Made by a program: the position numbers and the translations under genes. From Enterobacter quasihormaechei (GTDB lineage Bacteria > Pseudomonadota > Gammaproteobacteria > Enterobacterales > Enterobacteriaceae): 64,000 nucleotides of DNA. Position 1 is the first letter of the stretch. Each line of letters begins with the position of its first letter. The stretch is from NCBI RefSeq assembly GCF_004331385.1, contig NZ_SJON01000007.1, forward strand, positions 144,960 to 208,959, read 5' to 3'. Below, piece after piece: positions 37,738 to 49,937 of the stretch. The notes under the pieces were generated by a model that saw only the letters and a list, made by a program, of their open reading frames with translations, did no database searches and was not told the DNA's origin.

Positions 37738-38838
37738 ATGACAGCAACACACGAGGCGGTAAAGACCCGCCACAAGGAGACGTCTCTCATTTTCCCGGTT
37801 CTGGCACTGGCTGTGCTGCTCTTCTGGGGAAGCAGTCAGTCACTGCCAGTGGTGGTCGGGATCAATATTCTGGCGCTGGTAGGTATTTTAACCAGCGCAT
37901 TTAGCGTCGTCCGCCATGCGGATGTCTTAGCACACCGTCTGGGAGAGCCGTACGGCTCATTAATATTAAGTCTTTCGGTTGTTATTCTTGAAGTTAGCTT
38001 AATTTCCGCATTGATGGCGACCGGCGACGCCGCGCCAACGTTAATGCGCGATACGCTCTATTCCATCATCATGATTGTCACCGGCGGCCTGGTCGGTTTC
38101 TCGCTTTTACTCGGTGGCCGTAAATTTGCCACCCAGTACATGAACCTCTTTGGCATTAAACAGTATCTCATTGCCCTGTTCCCGCTGGCGATTATCGTGC
38201 TGGTATTCCCGATGGCGCTGCCGGGTGCAAACTTCTCCACTGGCCAGGCGCTGCTGGTCGCGCTGATTTCCGCGGCGATGTACGGCGTATTCCTGCTCAT
38301 TCAGACCAAAACGCACCAGAGCCTGTTTGTTTACGAACATGAAGATGACAGCGACGACGATGACCCGCACCACGGCAAGCCGTCGGCCCACAGCAGCGCG
38401 TGGCACACGGTTTGGCTGATCGTGCATCTGATTGCGGTTATCGCTGTCACCAAGATGAACGCCAACCCGCTGGAAACGCTGTTAACCGAACTGAACGCGC
38501 CGGTCGCCTTTACCGGTTTCCTGGTGGCACTGCTGATACTGTCGCCAGAAGGCCTTGGAGCGCTGAAAGCGGTGCTGAACAATCAGGTGCAGCGTGCGAT
38601 GAACCTGTTCTTCGGCTCCGTACTGGCGACCATCTCCCTTACCGTTCCGGTGGTAACGTTGATTGCCTTTATGACGGGGAATGAATTGCAGTTTGCGCTG
38701 GGGGCGCCTGAGATGATTGTGATGGTGGCGTCGCTGCTGCTGTGCCAAATCTCCTTCTCTACCGGTCGCACCAATGTGCTTAACGGCGCGGCACATATGG
38801 CGCTGTTTATTGCGTATCTGATGACGATATTTGCGTAG
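37738..38838 (+). CDS. chaA: ChaA, sodium-potassium/proton antiporter
   Basis: Inner-membrane cation/proton exchanger (CaCA family) that exports Na+, K+ and Ca2+ at alkaline pH. It has 366 residues, the same as E. coli, with about eleven membrane segments. The two repeated exchanger motifs (EPYGSLILSLSVVILEVSLI and the SPEGLGALKAVLNN region) carry the acidic transport residues. A central acidic cytoplasmic loop, EHEDDSDDDDPHHGK, lies near residue 200. The in-frame ATG at 37723 is less likely than 37738, which has GGAG 7 bases before it. The preceding 266 bases are AT-rich and hold its promoter. Confidence 0.96.
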   Translation: MTATHEAVKTRHKETSLIFPVLALAVLLFWGSSQSLPVVVGINILALVGILTSAFSVVRHADVLAHRLGEPYGSLILSLSVVILEVSLISALMATGDAAPTLMRDTLYSIIMIVTGGLVGFSLLLGGRKFATQYMNLFGIKQYLIALFPLAIIVLVFPMALPGANFSTGQALLVALISAAMYGVFLLIQTKTHQSLFVYEHEDDSDDDDPHHGKPSAHSSAWHTVWLIVHLIAVIAVTKMNANPLETLLTELNAPVAFTGFLVALLILSPEGLGALKAVLNNQVQRAMNLFFGSVLATISLTVPVVTLIAFMTGNELQFALGAPEMIVMVASLLLCQISFSTGRTNVLNGAAHMALFIAYLMTIFA

Positions 38839-38847
38839 TGTTTTTGC

Positions 38848-38910
38848 CCAGCGGCGCTTCGCTTGCAGGGCCTACGGTTTTGTAGGCCGGGTAAGCGCAG
38901 CGCCACCCGG
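38848..38910. repeat. REP/BIME-like element after chaA
   Basis: GGCGCTTCGCTTGCAGGGCC and TAGGCCGGGTAAGCGCAGCGCC face each other across a six-base spacer. Same family as the elements at 12152 and 25009. Confidence 0.75.
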
Positions 38911-38923
38911 CAATATACCCCAT

Positions 38924-38951
38924 AAAAAAACCCGCCGAAGCGGGTTTTTTA
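38924..38951. terminator. Bidirectional terminator between chaA and kdsA
   Basis: AACCCGCC-GAA-GCGGGTT hairpin with A run on the left and T run on the right, so it can stop both converging transcripts. It abuts the kdsA stop codon. Confidence 0.92.
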
Positions 38952-39815
<864 letters not shown>

Positions 39816-39842
39816 TTATTCAGGTGTGAATCGGAATTAAGA

Positions 39843-40652
39843 TTAATGCAGTGTAATGTGTTTATGCGCGATCGCGTTGATCTGCGCGCGAATCATTTCG
39901 CTGATCGGATCTTCCGGACATTGCTCGACGAAATAATTCAAATCATTCAGCGCCACGTGCTCACAGTCGAGCTGCGCATAAATCAGGCCGCGATCGCGGA
40001 TTTCGTACGGATCTTCCGGATTGAACTGCAACAGCACTTCGCTTGCGCGCAGGGCCAGCTCCATCTGACGCTCTTCCATCAGCGCAGACTTCAGCGTATC
40101 CAGCAGCTTGCGGATCACCTCAGCGTTGTCGGCTTCATCAAGATCTTCATTGAAGAGCTCAGCTATAGGGCTAATATTGCCCTTCAGCCAGACGTCCAGC
40201 GTATGTTCATCCAGCGTGTCGCCGTTAAACGGATTGATCAACCACATCTCACCGTCCAGCCACTCCGCCCGCAAAATCATCTGCGTCGGGAAAATGACCG
40301 GCACCAGCGGAATATCCAGCCGGTGCGCAACCCACAGTAAAATGGCGCCCAACGCGACGGCGCTGCCCTGACGATTTTTCAACACCTGGTCCAGCCACAG
40401 TGCGTCAGACAGGCGGTATACGCCTCGCGTGTCGCAGAAACCCCATTCGCCGTAGAAAAGCTCTATCAGCTTCTCTAATTGCCAGTCCTGCGGACGTGCC
40501 TGATTGATCTCTTCGCGCGCCAGGCTGACCAGATTTTCCAGTTCAGCGTAAACGTACTGCGACGTGAAATCGTCGCGGATCATCTCTGAAATCAGGATCA
40601 TGCCATCGCAGAGCGGCACTTTGTTAAATTCGAAATCGGCTAAGGACCTCAT
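39843..40652 (-). CDS. sirB1: SirB1, transglutaminase-like/TPR protein
   Basis: Protein of 269 residues with an N-terminal transglutaminase-like fold (GEWGFCDTRGVYRLSDALWLDQVLKNRQG, given here by its ends GEWGF and LKNRQG) and a C-terminal tetratricopeptide-like segment. The function is unknown; it is also called YchA and belongs to the SirB1 family. Its ATG at 40652 lies 3 bases after the stop codon of the ancestral sirB2 frame, the spacing expected of an operon. The gene itself is intact. Confidence 0.92.
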   Translation of the reverse strand: MRSLADFEFNKVPLCDGMILISEMIRDDFTSQYVYAELENLVSLAREEINQARPQDWQLEKLIELFYGEWGFCDTRGVYRLSDALWLDQVLKNRQGSAVALGAILLWVAHRLDIPLVPVIFPTQMILRAEWLDGEMWLINPFNGDTLDEHTLDVWLKGNISPIAELFNEDLDEADNAEVIRKLLDTLKSALMEERQMELALRASEVLLQFNPEDPYEIRDRGLIYAQLDCEHVALNDLNYFVEQCPEDPISEMIRAQINAIAHKHITLH

Positions 40653-40655
40653 GAC

Positions 40656-40861
40656 TTACCCCAGTAACGGTATTCTTGTGGTGGCGAGTTTAATGATGAT
40701 GTACAGCACCACCAGACCCAGCAAAAAGCGTGCTGGCTGCGCGGACGGTAACCCCTACGCGCGATAAAACCCAAAACGATGTAGATGATAACGCCAAACA
40801 GCGTCTCAGTCAGCCATGCGCCTTTATCAGTAAATGGCGTATCGACTGCTTTCATGCCCAC
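40656..40861 (-). pseudogene. sirB2: sirB2 remnant (5' part missing, frameshifted)
   Basis: What remains matches only the second half of the SirB2 membrane protein (about 130 residues in E. coli). The core GAWLTETLFGVIIYIVLGF is in one frame. After RSQ the homology jumps by one base to the frame reading FLLGLVVLYIIIKLATT and ends RIPLLG with TAA at 40656-40658, just before sirB1. The first 60 or so residues are absent: prmC ends at 40852, directly against the remnant. The uninterrupted open frame at 40649-40861 (70 codons) is a hybrid and probably not a working protein. From memory of the family, not an alignment. Confidence 0.75.
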
Positions 40862-41682
40862 TGCCCCAGCGTGAGGCGTTCGTTGCCGCCGTAATCCCGG
40901 CAGGTTTCCACCGCGGCGTAACCGGCACGCGTAAACAGCGCTCGCACCGCCTCCCCCTGCGTCCAGCCATGTTCTACCAGCAGCCAGCCACCGGTAAGCA
41001 AATGTTTCCGTGACGTTGTCACAATGTGATCAAGATCCGCAAGTCCGTGATTCGCAGCGACCAGCGCCGTCAGCGGTTCAAAGCGAACGTCGCCCTGCGC
41101 AAGATGCGGATCGTCTTCGTCAATGTAGGGTGGATTACTGACAATCATGTCGAACATGCGGCCTTCAAGCGCGGCGAACCAGCTGCTTTGCAGAACGGAA
41201 ACATTGCTCAGCCCCAGGCGCGCAACGTTACGCTGCGCCAGCGTGACCGCATCAGGCATCACGTCCACCGCCGTGACGGTGCAGTCCGGTCGCTCGCTGG
41301 CCAGCGCCAGCGCAATCGCGCCGGTGCCGGTACCGAGGTCGAGAACAGGGCAGCCCTGCGCCGGCAGCCGCGCCAGCGCCTGCTCCACCAGACACTCGGT
41401 GTCCGGGCGCGGGATCAGCGTGGCCGCCGAGACGTACAGCGGCAGCGACCAGAACTCACGTTCGCCCACCAGATGCGCCACCGGCTCGCCGGTTTTACGG
41501 CGGTCAAGGAGCACTTCCAGCTGCGCCAGCTGTTCAGCGGTCAGTTCGGTTTCACCGAAGGCGAGCAAATACGTCCGGGCTTTGCCCGTCACGTGTTCCA
41601 GCAGGATTTCAGCGTCGCGCTTCGGGCTTTCGCTCGCGGAAAGCGCGCTGGCGGCATGGCGTAGCCAGCGTTGAAAATCCAT
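40852..41682 (-). CDS. prmC: PrmC (HemK), release factor glutamine methyltransferase
   Basis: Methylates the GGQ glutamine of release factors RF1 and RF2 using S-adenosylmethionine. It has 276 residues. SAM-binding motif LDLGTGTGAIALALA is near residue 112 and the NPPY active-site motif is in IVSNPPYIDE near residue 183. It overlaps prfA, whose product it modifies, by one base (41682). The C-terminus NERLTLGQWA is complete, so the loss next door hit sirB2 and not prmC. Confidence 0.97.
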   Translation of the reverse strand: MDFQRWLRHAASALSASESPKRDAEILLEHVTGKARTYLLAFGETELTAEQLAQLEVLLDRRKTGEPVAHLVGEREFWSLPLYVSAATLIPRPDTECLVEQALARLPAQGCPVLDLGTGTGAIALALASERPDCTVTAVDVMPDAVTLAQRNVARLGLSNVSVLQSSWFAALEGRMFDMIVSNPPYIDEDDPHLAQGDVRFEPLTALVAANHGLADLDHIVTTSRKHLLTGGWLLVEHGWTQGEAVRALFTRAGYAAVETCRDYGGNERLTLGQWA

Positions 41683-42764
41683 TAATCCTGCTCGGACAGC
41701 GCCGCCAGCTGGTCGGCCTGGTATTCCTGCACGATAGGCTCAATCAGCATATCGAGCTTACCTTCCATCGCCTCATCCAGACGGTAGAGCGTCAGGTTAA
41801 TGCGGTGATCGGTGACGCGGCCCTGCGGGAAGTTATAGGTGCGGTTACGGTCGCTGCGATCGCCGCTGCCCAGCAGGTTACGACGGGTAGATGCTTCCGC
41901 CTGCTGGCGTTTCGCCATTTCCGCCGCGTGAATGCGCGCGCCCAGCACGGACAACGCCTTGGCTTTGTTTTTGTGCTGGGAACGTTCGTCCTGACACTCC
42001 ACCACAATCCCGGTCGGCAGGTGAGTAATACGGATGGCGGAGTCGGTGGTGTTAACGTGCTGACCACCCGCCCCTGACGAGCGGAAGGTGTCGATACGCA
42101 GATCCGCCGGGTTGATGTCCGGCAGTTCCGCTTCCGGCAGCTCGGGCATGACCGCCACCGTGCAGGCTGAGGTGTGAATACGCCCCTGCGATTCGGTCGC
42201 CGGCACGCGCTGCACGCGGTGACCGCCAGATTCAAACTTCAGCCGACCATAGACGCCGTCGCCGCTGATTTTGGCGATAACCTCTTTGTATCCGCCATGC
42301 TCGCCTTCGTTGGCGCTCATGATCTCCACGCGCCAGCGGCGTGATTCCGCATAACGGCTGTACATACGGAACAGATCCCCGGCAAACAGCGCCGCTTCGT
42401 CGCCGCCGGTACCGGCGCGCACTTCCACAAAGGCGTTACGCTCATCGTCCGGATCTTTCGGCAGGAGAAGTACCTGAAGCTGCTGCTCCATCTCTTCTGA
42501 ACGCGCTTTGGCGTCCTGTAACTCTTCCTGCGCCATTTCGCGCATTTCAGGATCGTCGAGCATCATCTGCGCGGTTTCGATATCTTCCTGGACCTGTCGC
42601 CAGTCGGTAAAGCATTTTGAAACATCACTTAACTGCGCGTATTCACGCGACAGCGCGCGAAAACGTTCCTGGTCGGCAATGGTCCCGGCATCGCCGAGCA
42701 GCGCCTGGACTTCTTCATGGCGCTCGTGCAGAGCTTCCAGTTTAGCGACGATAGAAGGCTTCAT
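41682..42764 (-). CDS. prfA: PrfA, peptide chain release factor 1
   Basis: Recognises UAA and UAG stop codons and triggers peptide release. It has 360 residues. The anticodon-like PxT motif is in [12 protein letters not shown] near residue 186, and the catalytic GGQ loop is in [14 protein letters not shown] near residue 235. It starts 41 bases after hemA and overlaps prmC by one base, the conserved enteric order. Confidence 0.98.
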   Translation of the reverse strand: MKPSIVAKLEALHERHEEVQALLGDAGTIADQERFRALSREYAQLSDVSKCFTDWRQVQEDIETAQMMLDDPEMREMAQEELQDAKARSEEMEQQLQVLLLPKDPDDERNAFVEVRAGTGGDEAALFAGDLFRMYSRYAESRRWRVEIMSANEGEHGGYKEVIAKISGDGVYGRLKFESGGHRVQRVPATESQGRIHTSACTVAVMPELPEAELPDINPADLRIDTFRSSGAGGQHVNTTDSAIRITHLPTGIVVECQDERSQHKNKAKALSVLGARIHAAEMAKRQQAEASTRRNLLGSGDRSDRNRTYNFPQGRVTDHRINLTLYRLDEAMEGKLDMLIEPIVQEYQADQLAALSEQD

Positions 42765-42805
42765 AGGCGTAAATGCACCTTGTCATAGAAAATGGGTATA
42801 GGGCG

Positions 42806-44062
42806 CTATTCCAGCCCGAGGCTGTTGCGCAGAATAGTCAGGCGTTCATCGTCCCCGTCACGGGCAGCCTGCTGAAGAGATTTGGTTGGCGCATGGATCA
42901 GGCGGTTGGTCAGTTTCCAGGCCAGATCCTGCATAATCGCCTGCGCGTCGCCGCCCTGTTCAAGGGCCGCCAGCGCTTTGGCCGTCAGATCATCACGCAC
43001 CTGCTCCGCCTGACCGCGGTACTCGCGGATAGTCTCGCTGACGCTTTGCGCGCGCAGCCAGGCCATAAATTCACTGGTTTCCTGCTCAACGATAGTTTCC
43101 GCCTGCACTGCCGCCGCTTTACGCTGGGCAAGGTTGTGCGAAATGATGGTTTGCAGGTCGTCCACGCTGTAGAGGTAGGCATTGGCCAGTTTGCCCACTT
43201 CCGGTTCGACATCGCGCGGAACGGCGATGTCCACCAGCAGCATAGGCTGATTGCGGCGGGATTTCAGCGCACGCTCGACCATCCCTTTCCCGATGATCGG
43301 CAGCGGACTGGCGGTCGAGCTGATAATAATGTCCGCCTCTTTCAGACGTTCATCGATGTCGCTCAGCGCAATCACCTCAGCGCCCACTTCATCTGCCAGC
43401 ACCTGCGCACGTTCGCGGGTGCGGTTGGCGATGATCATCTTTTTCACTTTGTGTTCACGCAGATGGCGCGCCACCAGCTCGATGGTTTCGCCCGCCCCCA
43501 CCAGCAGTACGGTGACGGTCGACAGCGATTCAAAGATTTGACGGGCAAGGGTACAGGCCGCGAAAGCAACCGAAACCGCACTGGCACCAATGTCGGTTTC
43601 GGTTCGCACACGCTTCGCCACGGAGAATGACTTCTGGAACATACGCTCCAGCTCGCTGGCTTTCAGATGCCCTTTCTGGGAATCCGCGAAGGCTTTTTTC
43701 ACCTGGCCGAGGATCTGCGGCTCGCCCAGCACCAGCGAATCCAGACCGCTGGCAACGCGCATCAGATGGCTGACCGCATCGTTATCCTGATGCCAGTACA
43801 GGCTGTTGCGCAGCTCTTCTTCGTTGAGATTGTGGTAGTCACATAGCCAGCGGATCAGCGCCTCGTGCAGGTTGTCCTGCTCTTCTACGCTCAAATACAG
43901 TTCGGTACGGTTGCACGTCGACAGCACCACGCCGCCCTGCACCATCGGCTGTGCAAGCAGGCTGTCCAGCGCCAGGTCGAGCGTATCCGGCGAAAACGTA
44001 ACGCGTTCTCGCAGTGAAACCGGGGCTGTTTTGTGGTTAATACCGAGTGCTAATAGGGTCAT
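42806..44062 (-). CDS. hemA: HemA, glutamyl-tRNA reductase
   Basis: First enzyme of C5 heme biosynthesis: reduces glutamyl-tRNA to glutamate-1-semialdehyde with NADPH. It has 418 residues. The catalytic cysteine is at residue 50 in [13 protein letters not shown], and the NADPH-binding [13 protein letters not shown] is near residue 190. The N-terminal [18 protein letters not shown] is the region by which heme triggers proteolysis in enterics. First gene of the six-gene run; divergent from lolB. Confidence 0.98.
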   Translation of the reverse strand: MTLLALGINHKTAPVSLRERVTFSPDTLDLALDSLLAQPMVQGGVVLSTCNRTELYLSVEEQDNLHEALIRWLCDYHNLNEEELRNSLYWHQDNDAVSHLMRVASGLDSLVLGEPQILGQVKKAFADSQKGHLKASELERMFQKSFSVAKRVRTETDIGASAVSVAFAACTLARQIFESLSTVTVLLVGAGETIELVARHLREHKVKKMIIANRTRERAQVLADEVGAEVIALSDIDERLKEADIIISSTASPLPIIGKGMVERALKSRRNQPMLLVDIAVPRDVEPEVGKLANAYLYSVDDLQTIISHNLAQRKAAAVQAETIVEQETSEFMAWLRAQSVSETIREYRGQAEQVRDDLTAKALAALEQGGDAQAIMQDLAWKLTNRLIHAPTKSLQQAARDGDDERLTILRNSLGLE

Positions 44063-44263
44063 GTTGAGCGGGAGTAGTACCAGCGTTAATAAGGTTAGCA
44101 GGACGCATCATACAGGATGCGCGAGATCAATAAAAGAGACCGCACCCTTTCGGAGTAATAGGTTACTCAACGCTTTGAGATAATTTGAACGTAGACGGTG
44201 ACACCCTTCAACGCTAGCATTAACACTTATAACTGCAACGTATCTCAAGGATTTGTCATCATT

Positions 44264-44875
44264 ATGACCCGAATGATTCGCCTGCTGCCTCTGGCGGCCC
44301 TGGTTCTGACCGCCTGTTCCGTTCATCAGCCGAAAGGCCCCGGCAAAAGCCCCGACTCACCGCAGTGGCGCCAGCACCAGCAGGACGTGCTGAAGTTAAG
44401 CCAGTACCAGACCCGCGGTGCGTTTGCCTATCTCTCTGACGAACAAAAGGTTTACGCCCGTTTCTTCTGGCAACAAACGGGTCAGGACAACTATCGCCTG
44501 CTGCTGCTGAACCCGCTGGGCAGCACCGAACTGGAGCTTAACGCGAAGCCTGGCGAAGCGCAGATCACCGACAATAAAGGCCAGCACTACACGGCCACCG
44601 ACGCCGAAGAGATGATTGGCAAATTAACCGGGATGCCGATTCCGCTCAATAGCCTGCGCCAGTGGATCCTTGGCCTGCCGGGTGATGCGACCGACTATAC
44701 GCTCGACGATCAATACCGTCTGAGCCAGGTGAACTACACCCAGGGCGGTAAAACCTGGAAAGTGGTCTACAGCGCGTATGACAGTAAGACGCAACCGTCG
44801 CTGCCGTCCAACATGGAGCTGACGCAGGGCAGCCAGCGTATCAAGCTGAAAATGGACAACTGGATCGTTAAATGA
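44264..44875 (+). CDS. lolB: LolB, outer membrane lipoprotein receptor
   Basis: Outer-membrane lipoprotein that takes lipoproteins from periplasmic LolA and inserts them into the membrane. It has 203 residues. The signal peptide ends in lipobox LTAC (cysteine near residue 18, [10 protein letters not shown]). Lipid-binding barrel segments [19 protein letters not shown] and LGSTELEL are conserved. The frame opens at 44198, but the compact signal peptide starting [15 protein letters not shown] supports 44264. Its stop overlaps the ispE start (ATGA). Confidence 0.95.
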   Translation: MTRMIRLLPLAALVLTACSVHQPKGPGKSPDSPQWRQHQQDVLKLSQYQTRGAFAYLSDEQKVYARFFWQQTGQDNYRLLLLNPLGSTELELNAKPGEAQITDNKGQHYTATDAEEMIGKLTGMPIPLNSLRQWILGLPGDATDYTLDDQYRLSQVNYTQGGKTWKVVYSAYDSKTQPSLPSNMELTQGSQRIKLKMDNWIVK

Positions 44876-45741
44876 TGACCCAGTGGCCCTCTCCTGCAAA
44901 ACTGAACCTGTTTCTCTACATTACCGGGCAGCGCGCTGACGGCTATCATACACTGCAAACGCTGTTTCAGTTTGTTGATTACGGCGACACGATTTTCATT
45001 GAACCGCGTCAGGACGGGCAAATTTGCCTGCTGACGCCGGTCGACGGCGTGGCGCACGACGATAACCTGATCGTGCGTGCCGCGCGCCTGCTGATGAAAG
45101 CGGCGTCGGCATCGGGTCGCCTGCCTGCGGGAAGCGGTGCGGATATCCGTATCGACAAACGCCTGCCGATGGGCGGCGGTCTTGGTGGCGGTTCGTCAAA
45201 TGCTGCGACCGTTTTGGTGGCGCTTAACCACCTGTGGGGCTGCGGTCTGACAACGGACGAGCTGGCAGCGCTAGGGTTAACGTTGGGCGCAGATGTACCG
45301 GTATTTGTGCGCGGCCACGCGGCGTTTGCCGAGGGCGTGGGTGAAATCCTCACGCCGGTAAATCCGCCGGAAAAATGGTATCTGATTGTTCACCCTGGAG
45401 TGAGCATTCCTACCCCGGTCATCTTTAAAGATCCTGACCTGAAAAGAAATACCCCGGTACGGTCAATAGATACGTTATTAAATTGTGAATTCAGCAACGA
45501 TTGCGAGGATATCGCAAGAAAACGTTTTCGCGAGGTTGATGCGGTGCTTTCCTGGCTGTTAGAATACGCGCCGTCGCGCCTGACCGGTACAGGGGCCTGT
45601 GTCTTTGCTGAATTTGACACCGAATCCGCCGCCCGTCAGGTGCTTGAGCAAGCGCCGGATTGGCTGCATGGTTTTGTAGCACGCGGGATGAACACCTCCC
45701 CCCTACAGCAGGCCATTCTGGCGCAGACTGAGTTTCGGTGA
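44872..45741 (+). CDS. ispE: IspE, 4-diphosphocytidyl-2-C-methyl-D-erythritol kinase
   Basis: ATP-dependent kinase in the non-mevalonate isoprenoid pathway. It has 289 residues (E. coli 283). GHMP-kinase ATP loop [17 protein letters not shown] is near residue 101, with the N-terminal substrate segment [20 protein letters not shown]. It overlaps lolB by four bases and is 125 bases before prs. Two adjacent ATG codons are possible starts. Confidence 0.97.
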   Translation: MMTQWPSPAKLNLFLYITGQRADGYHTLQTLFQFVDYGDTIFIEPRQDGQICLLTPVDGVAHDDNLIVRAARLLMKAASASGRLPAGSGADIRIDKRLPMGGGLGGGSSNAATVLVALNHLWGCGLTTDELAALGLTLGADVPVFVRGHAAFAEGVGEILTPVNPPEKWYLIVHPGVSIPTPVIFKDPDLKRNTPVRSIDTLLNCEFSNDCEDIARKRFREVDAVLSWLLEYAPSRLTGTGACVFAEFDTESAARQVLEQAPDWLHGFVARGMNTSPLQQAILAQTEFR

Positions 45742-45797
45742 CAACGTCACCCTGTTCCAGACGTTGCATCGCGCTCTTTAATACACCGCCTGGATAG

Positions 45798-46814
<1,017 letters not shown>

Positions 46815-46826
46815 TCGAGCACGGCC

Positions 46827-46853
46827 AAAAAACCCGCTACGGCGGGTTTTTTT
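46827..46853 (+). terminator. Rho-independent terminator after prs
   Basis: AACCCGC-TAC-GGCGGGTT hairpin with a long T run, 13 bases past the prs stop. Confidence 0.92.
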
Positions 46854-46938
46854 GTTTATAATTTTCATTTGTATGATTTATGCCTCCTTCACCTGCCATT
46901 CACATGACAGATGATGCGCACACGGATGATAGATAATT

Positions 46939-48621
46939 GTGAAAAACGTAACCTCCTCACATGTTCTGCCCTTTCGCGCCCTCATCGACGCCTGCTGGAA
47001 AGAGAAATACACATCGTCACGCTTTATCCGTGACCTGATAGCCGGGATCACCGTCGGGATTATTGCCATTCCGCTGGCGATGGCGCTGGCGATTGGTAGC
47101 GGCGTCGCGCCGCAGTACGGCCTTTACACGTCGGCGGTCGCCGGGATTGTGATTGCGCTGACGGGCGGGTCACGCTTCAGCGTTTCCGGCCCAACTGCCG
47201 CCTTCGTGGTGATCCTTTATCCGGTTTCGCAACAGTTTGGTCTGGCAGGCCTGCTGGTCGCCACCCTGATGTCCGGCGTCTTTTTAATTCTGTTCGGTCT
47301 GGCCCGTTTCGGTCGCCTGATTGAATATATTCCTCTTTCCGTGACGCTGGGGTTCACCTCGGGGATTGGGATCACCATCGGGACTATGCAGATTAAGGAT
47401 TTCCTTGGTCTGCAAATGCCCCATGTTCCGGAGCACTATTTACAGAAAGTGGGCGCGCTGTTTATGGCGCTGCCGACGGCCAACCTGGGCGATGCGGCCA
47501 TTGGCATCGTTACCCTCGGGACGCTTGTTGTCTGGCCTCGCCTGGGAATTCGTCTCCCGGGGCATCTGCCCGCCCTGCTGCTGGGCTGCGCGGTAATGGG
47601 CGTCGTCAACCTGCTCGGTGGACAGGTCGCCACTATCGGCTCGCAGTTCCACTATATTCTGGCGGACGGTTCACAGGGTAACGGTATTCCGCAGCTGCTG
47701 CCGCAGCTGGTTCTGCCGTGGGACATGCCAGGTTCGAGTTTCACCCTGAGCTGGGATTCCCTTCGCGCCCTGCTGCCCGCCGCGTTCTCCATGGCGATGC
47801 TGGGAGCGATTGAATCCCTGCTCTGCGCCGTGGTACTCGACGGCATGACCGGGACAAAGCATAAAGCTAACAGCGAGCTGGTCGGCCAGGGCTTAGGGAA
47901 CATCGTTGCGCCGTTCTTCGGCGGTATTACGGCAACGGCTGCGATCGCCCGTTCCGCCGCAAACGTTCGCGCGGGGGCGACATCGCCGGTGTCGGCGGTC
48001 ATTCACTCTCTGCTGGTGATCATGGCGCTGCTGATCCTGGCCCCGCTGCTTTCGTGGCTTCCCCTCTCAGCCATGGCTGCCCTGCTGCTGATGGTGGCCT
48101 GGAACATGAGTGAGGCGCATAAGGTGGTAAATCTGCTGCGCCGTGCCCCGAAAGACGACATCATCGTGATGCTGATCTGTATGTCGCTGACCGTACTGTT
48201 CGATATGGTTATCGCCATCAGCGTCGGCATTGTGCTGGCCTCGTTGCTGTTTATGCGCCGCATCGCGCAGATGACGCGTCTCTCTCCGGTTAACGTTGAG
48301 GTGCCTGACGATGTGCTGGTGCTGCGCGTGATTGGCCCCCTGTTCTTTGCTGCCGCAGAGGGGTTGTTCAGCGATCTGGAGTCTCGTGTGGCGGGTAAAC
48401 GGATTGTGGTACTGAAGTGGGATGCCGTTCCTGTGCTGGATGCCGGCGGTCTGGATGCCTTCCAGCGTTTTGTGAAACGTCTGCCGGAAGGCTGCGAGCT
48501 GCGGGTGAGTAACCTGGAGTTTCAGCCACTACGCACGATGGCGCGCGCTGGCGTACAGCCGATCCCTGGCCGACTGGCCTTTTACCCAAATCGCGAAGCG
48601 GCGCTCACCGACCTGGAATAA
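46939..48621 (+). CDS. dauA: DauA (YchM), SLC26-family C4-dicarboxylate transporter
   Basis: Inner-membrane SLC26/SulP transporter; in E. coli it takes up succinate and other dicarboxylates at acidic pH. It has 560 residues with about fourteen membrane segments. The SulP signature is visible in [21 protein letters not shown] (written here by its core [15 protein letters not shown]) near residue 50. A C-terminal cytoplasmic STAS domain (about residues 440-555) includes [18 protein letters not shown]. It starts at GTG 46939, matching the family start. Confidence 0.95.
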   Translation: MKNVTSSHVLPFRALIDACWKEKYTSSRFIRDLIAGITVGIIAIPLAMALAIGSGVAPQYGLYTSAVAGIVIALTGGSRFSVSGPTAAFVVILYPVSQQFGLAGLLVATLMSGVFLILFGLARFGRLIEYIPLSVTLGFTSGIGITIGTMQIKDFLGLQMPHVPEHYLQKVGALFMALPTANLGDAAIGIVTLGTLVVWPRLGIRLPGHLPALLLGCAVMGVVNLLGGQVATIGSQFHYILADGSQGNGIPQLLPQLVLPWDMPGSSFTLSWDSLRALLPAAFSMAMLGAIESLLCAVVLDGMTGTKHKANSELVGQGLGNIVAPFFGGITATAAIARSAANVRAGATSPVSAVIHSLLVIMALLILAPLLSWLPLSAMAALLLMVAWNMSEAHKVVNLLRRAPKDDIIVMLICMSLTVLFDMVIAISVGIVLASLLFMRRIAQMTRLSPVNVEVPDDVLVLRVIGPLFFAAAEGLFSDLESRVAGKRIVVLKWDAVPVLDAGGLDAFQRFVKRLPEGCELRVSNLEFQPLRTMARAGVQPIPGRLAFYPNREAALTDLE

Positions 48622-48630
48622 ATAGCCTGA

Positions 48631-48664
48631 AAAAAGAACGACTCCAGAGGGAGTCGTTCTTTTG
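48631..48664. terminator. Bidirectional terminator between dauA and ychH
   Basis: AAGAACGACTCC-AGAG-GGAGTCGTTCTT hairpin with A run before and T run after, able to stop both converging transcripts. Confidence 0.92.
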
Positions 48665-48677
48665 TAAAACTGGCACA

Positions 48678-48953
48678 CTAGCTGGGTTTATGCTGGTCGC
48701 GGCGGCATCGTTTATCGTAATGGCGCACCCACCAGTATTTATCGCAGACTTCCTCATGTCCGCTTACGCGCGCCCCGGCGAGCCACAATACCGCACCGAG
48801 GAAGATGCTCAGCACCGCGCCATGCGCAAAGTATTGTGGGAGGTCAAGCTGCGGTAATTGGTTTAAAATTGAATAACCGACACCGGCGACCATCACGAAC
48901 AGTCCCAACCCCATTAGCACGTTACCGAGCATCGAAGCGTTTTTGCGTTTCAT
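48678..48953 (-). CDS. ychH: YchH, small inner-membrane stress protein
   Basis: Membrane protein of 91 residues with two hydrophobic segments (LMGLGLFVMVAGVGYSIL and GAVLSIFLGAVLWLAGA) and a basic, cysteine-containing C-terminus. In E. coli it is CRP-regulated and linked to stress and biofilm; its molecular function is unknown. It is divergent from pth with a 273-base intergenic region that is AT-rich and should hold both promoters. Confidence 0.93.
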   Translation of the reverse strand: MKRKNASMLGNVLMGLGLFVMVAGVGYSILNQLPQLDLPQYFAHGAVLSIFLGAVLWLAGARVSGHEEVCDKYWWVRHYDKRCRRDQHKPS

Positions 48954-49226
48954 ATGTAACCTCCGGAACTTTGGGTTGTCAGGGAAAAGCCCCTTCTCCT
49001 TGTGTGTAAAGTATAGACAACGCCTCTTATATGAGTTGCGCGAGCGATCACATTTACAGATAACTCCCAGACAAAAATTTACAAATAAGACATTGAACAG
49101 CTTGAAATTCTAATTGTTCAAATAAGAAATTATTCGCAATTCGATGTACAGCAGGCGGAACTTTGTCAAGCGGCGCGCCAGACAGTAAACTACGCACCAG
49201 ATCTGGAACCCATTAGGAAGTAAATC

Positions 49227-49811
49227 GTGACGATTAAACTGATTGTCGGCCTCGCCAATCCGGGCGCAGAGTATGCCGCTACCCGCCATAATGCCGGCGC
49301 CTGGTATGTTGATCTGCTGGCGGAGCGTTTGCGCGCGCCTCTGCGTGAAGAACCAAAGTTTTACGGGTATACCTCACGCATCAATCTTGCGGGTGCCGAC
49401 GTGCGGTTGCTGGTGCCAACCACCTTTATGAACCTGAGCGGCAAATCCGTGGCGGCCATGGCAACGTTCTACCGCATCAATCCGGATGAAATCCTGGTGG
49501 CCCACGACGAACTGGATCTGCCGCCAGGCGTGGCGAAGTTCAAACTGGGTGGCGGTCATGGTGGCCACAACGGTCTGAAAGATATCATCAGCAAACTGGG
49601 CAATAACCCCAATTTCCACCGTTTGCGCGTGGGAATCGGTCATCCGGGCGTTAAAAACAAAGTTGTCGGTTTCGTACTCGGTAAACCACCAGTTTCTGAG
49701 CAAAAGCTGATTGACGAAGCTGTAGACGAGGCGGCCCGCTGCACCGAGATTTGGCTTCAGGACGGCTTAACGAAAGCCACCAATCGACTGCACGCTTTCA
49801 AAGCGCAATAA
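49227..49811 (+). CDS. pth: Pth, peptidyl-tRNA hydrolase
   Basis: Cleaves peptidyl-tRNA released early from ribosomes and so recycles tRNA. It has 194 residues. The catalytic histidine is in [10 protein letters not shown] near residue 20; other family signatures are [10 protein letters not shown] and [14 protein letters not shown]. It starts at GTG or the adjacent frame ATG-equivalent: the codon at 49227 is GTG ([16 protein letters not shown]). It is 126 bases before ychF and probably cotranscribed with it. Confidence 0.97.
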   Translation: MTIKLIVGLANPGAEYAATRHNAGAWYVDLLAERLRAPLREEPKFYGYTSRINLAGADVRLLVPTTFMNLSGKSVAAMATFYRINPDEILVAHDELDLPPGVAKFKLGGGHGGHNGLKDIISKLGNNPNFHRLRVGIGHPGVKNKVVGFVLGKPPVSEQKLIDEAVDEAARCTEIWLQDGLTKATNRLHAFKAQ

Positions 49812-49937
49812 ACAAGGCCCTGCGGCATTTTTACCGCGCGGCACGTGGGTTACGTGTATAATAGGCGTAGTTATTTACTTTTCTTCAATCGGTTATCGTT
49901 AACGGATTGATTATCAAGAGATTAAGGTGATTTAGAA

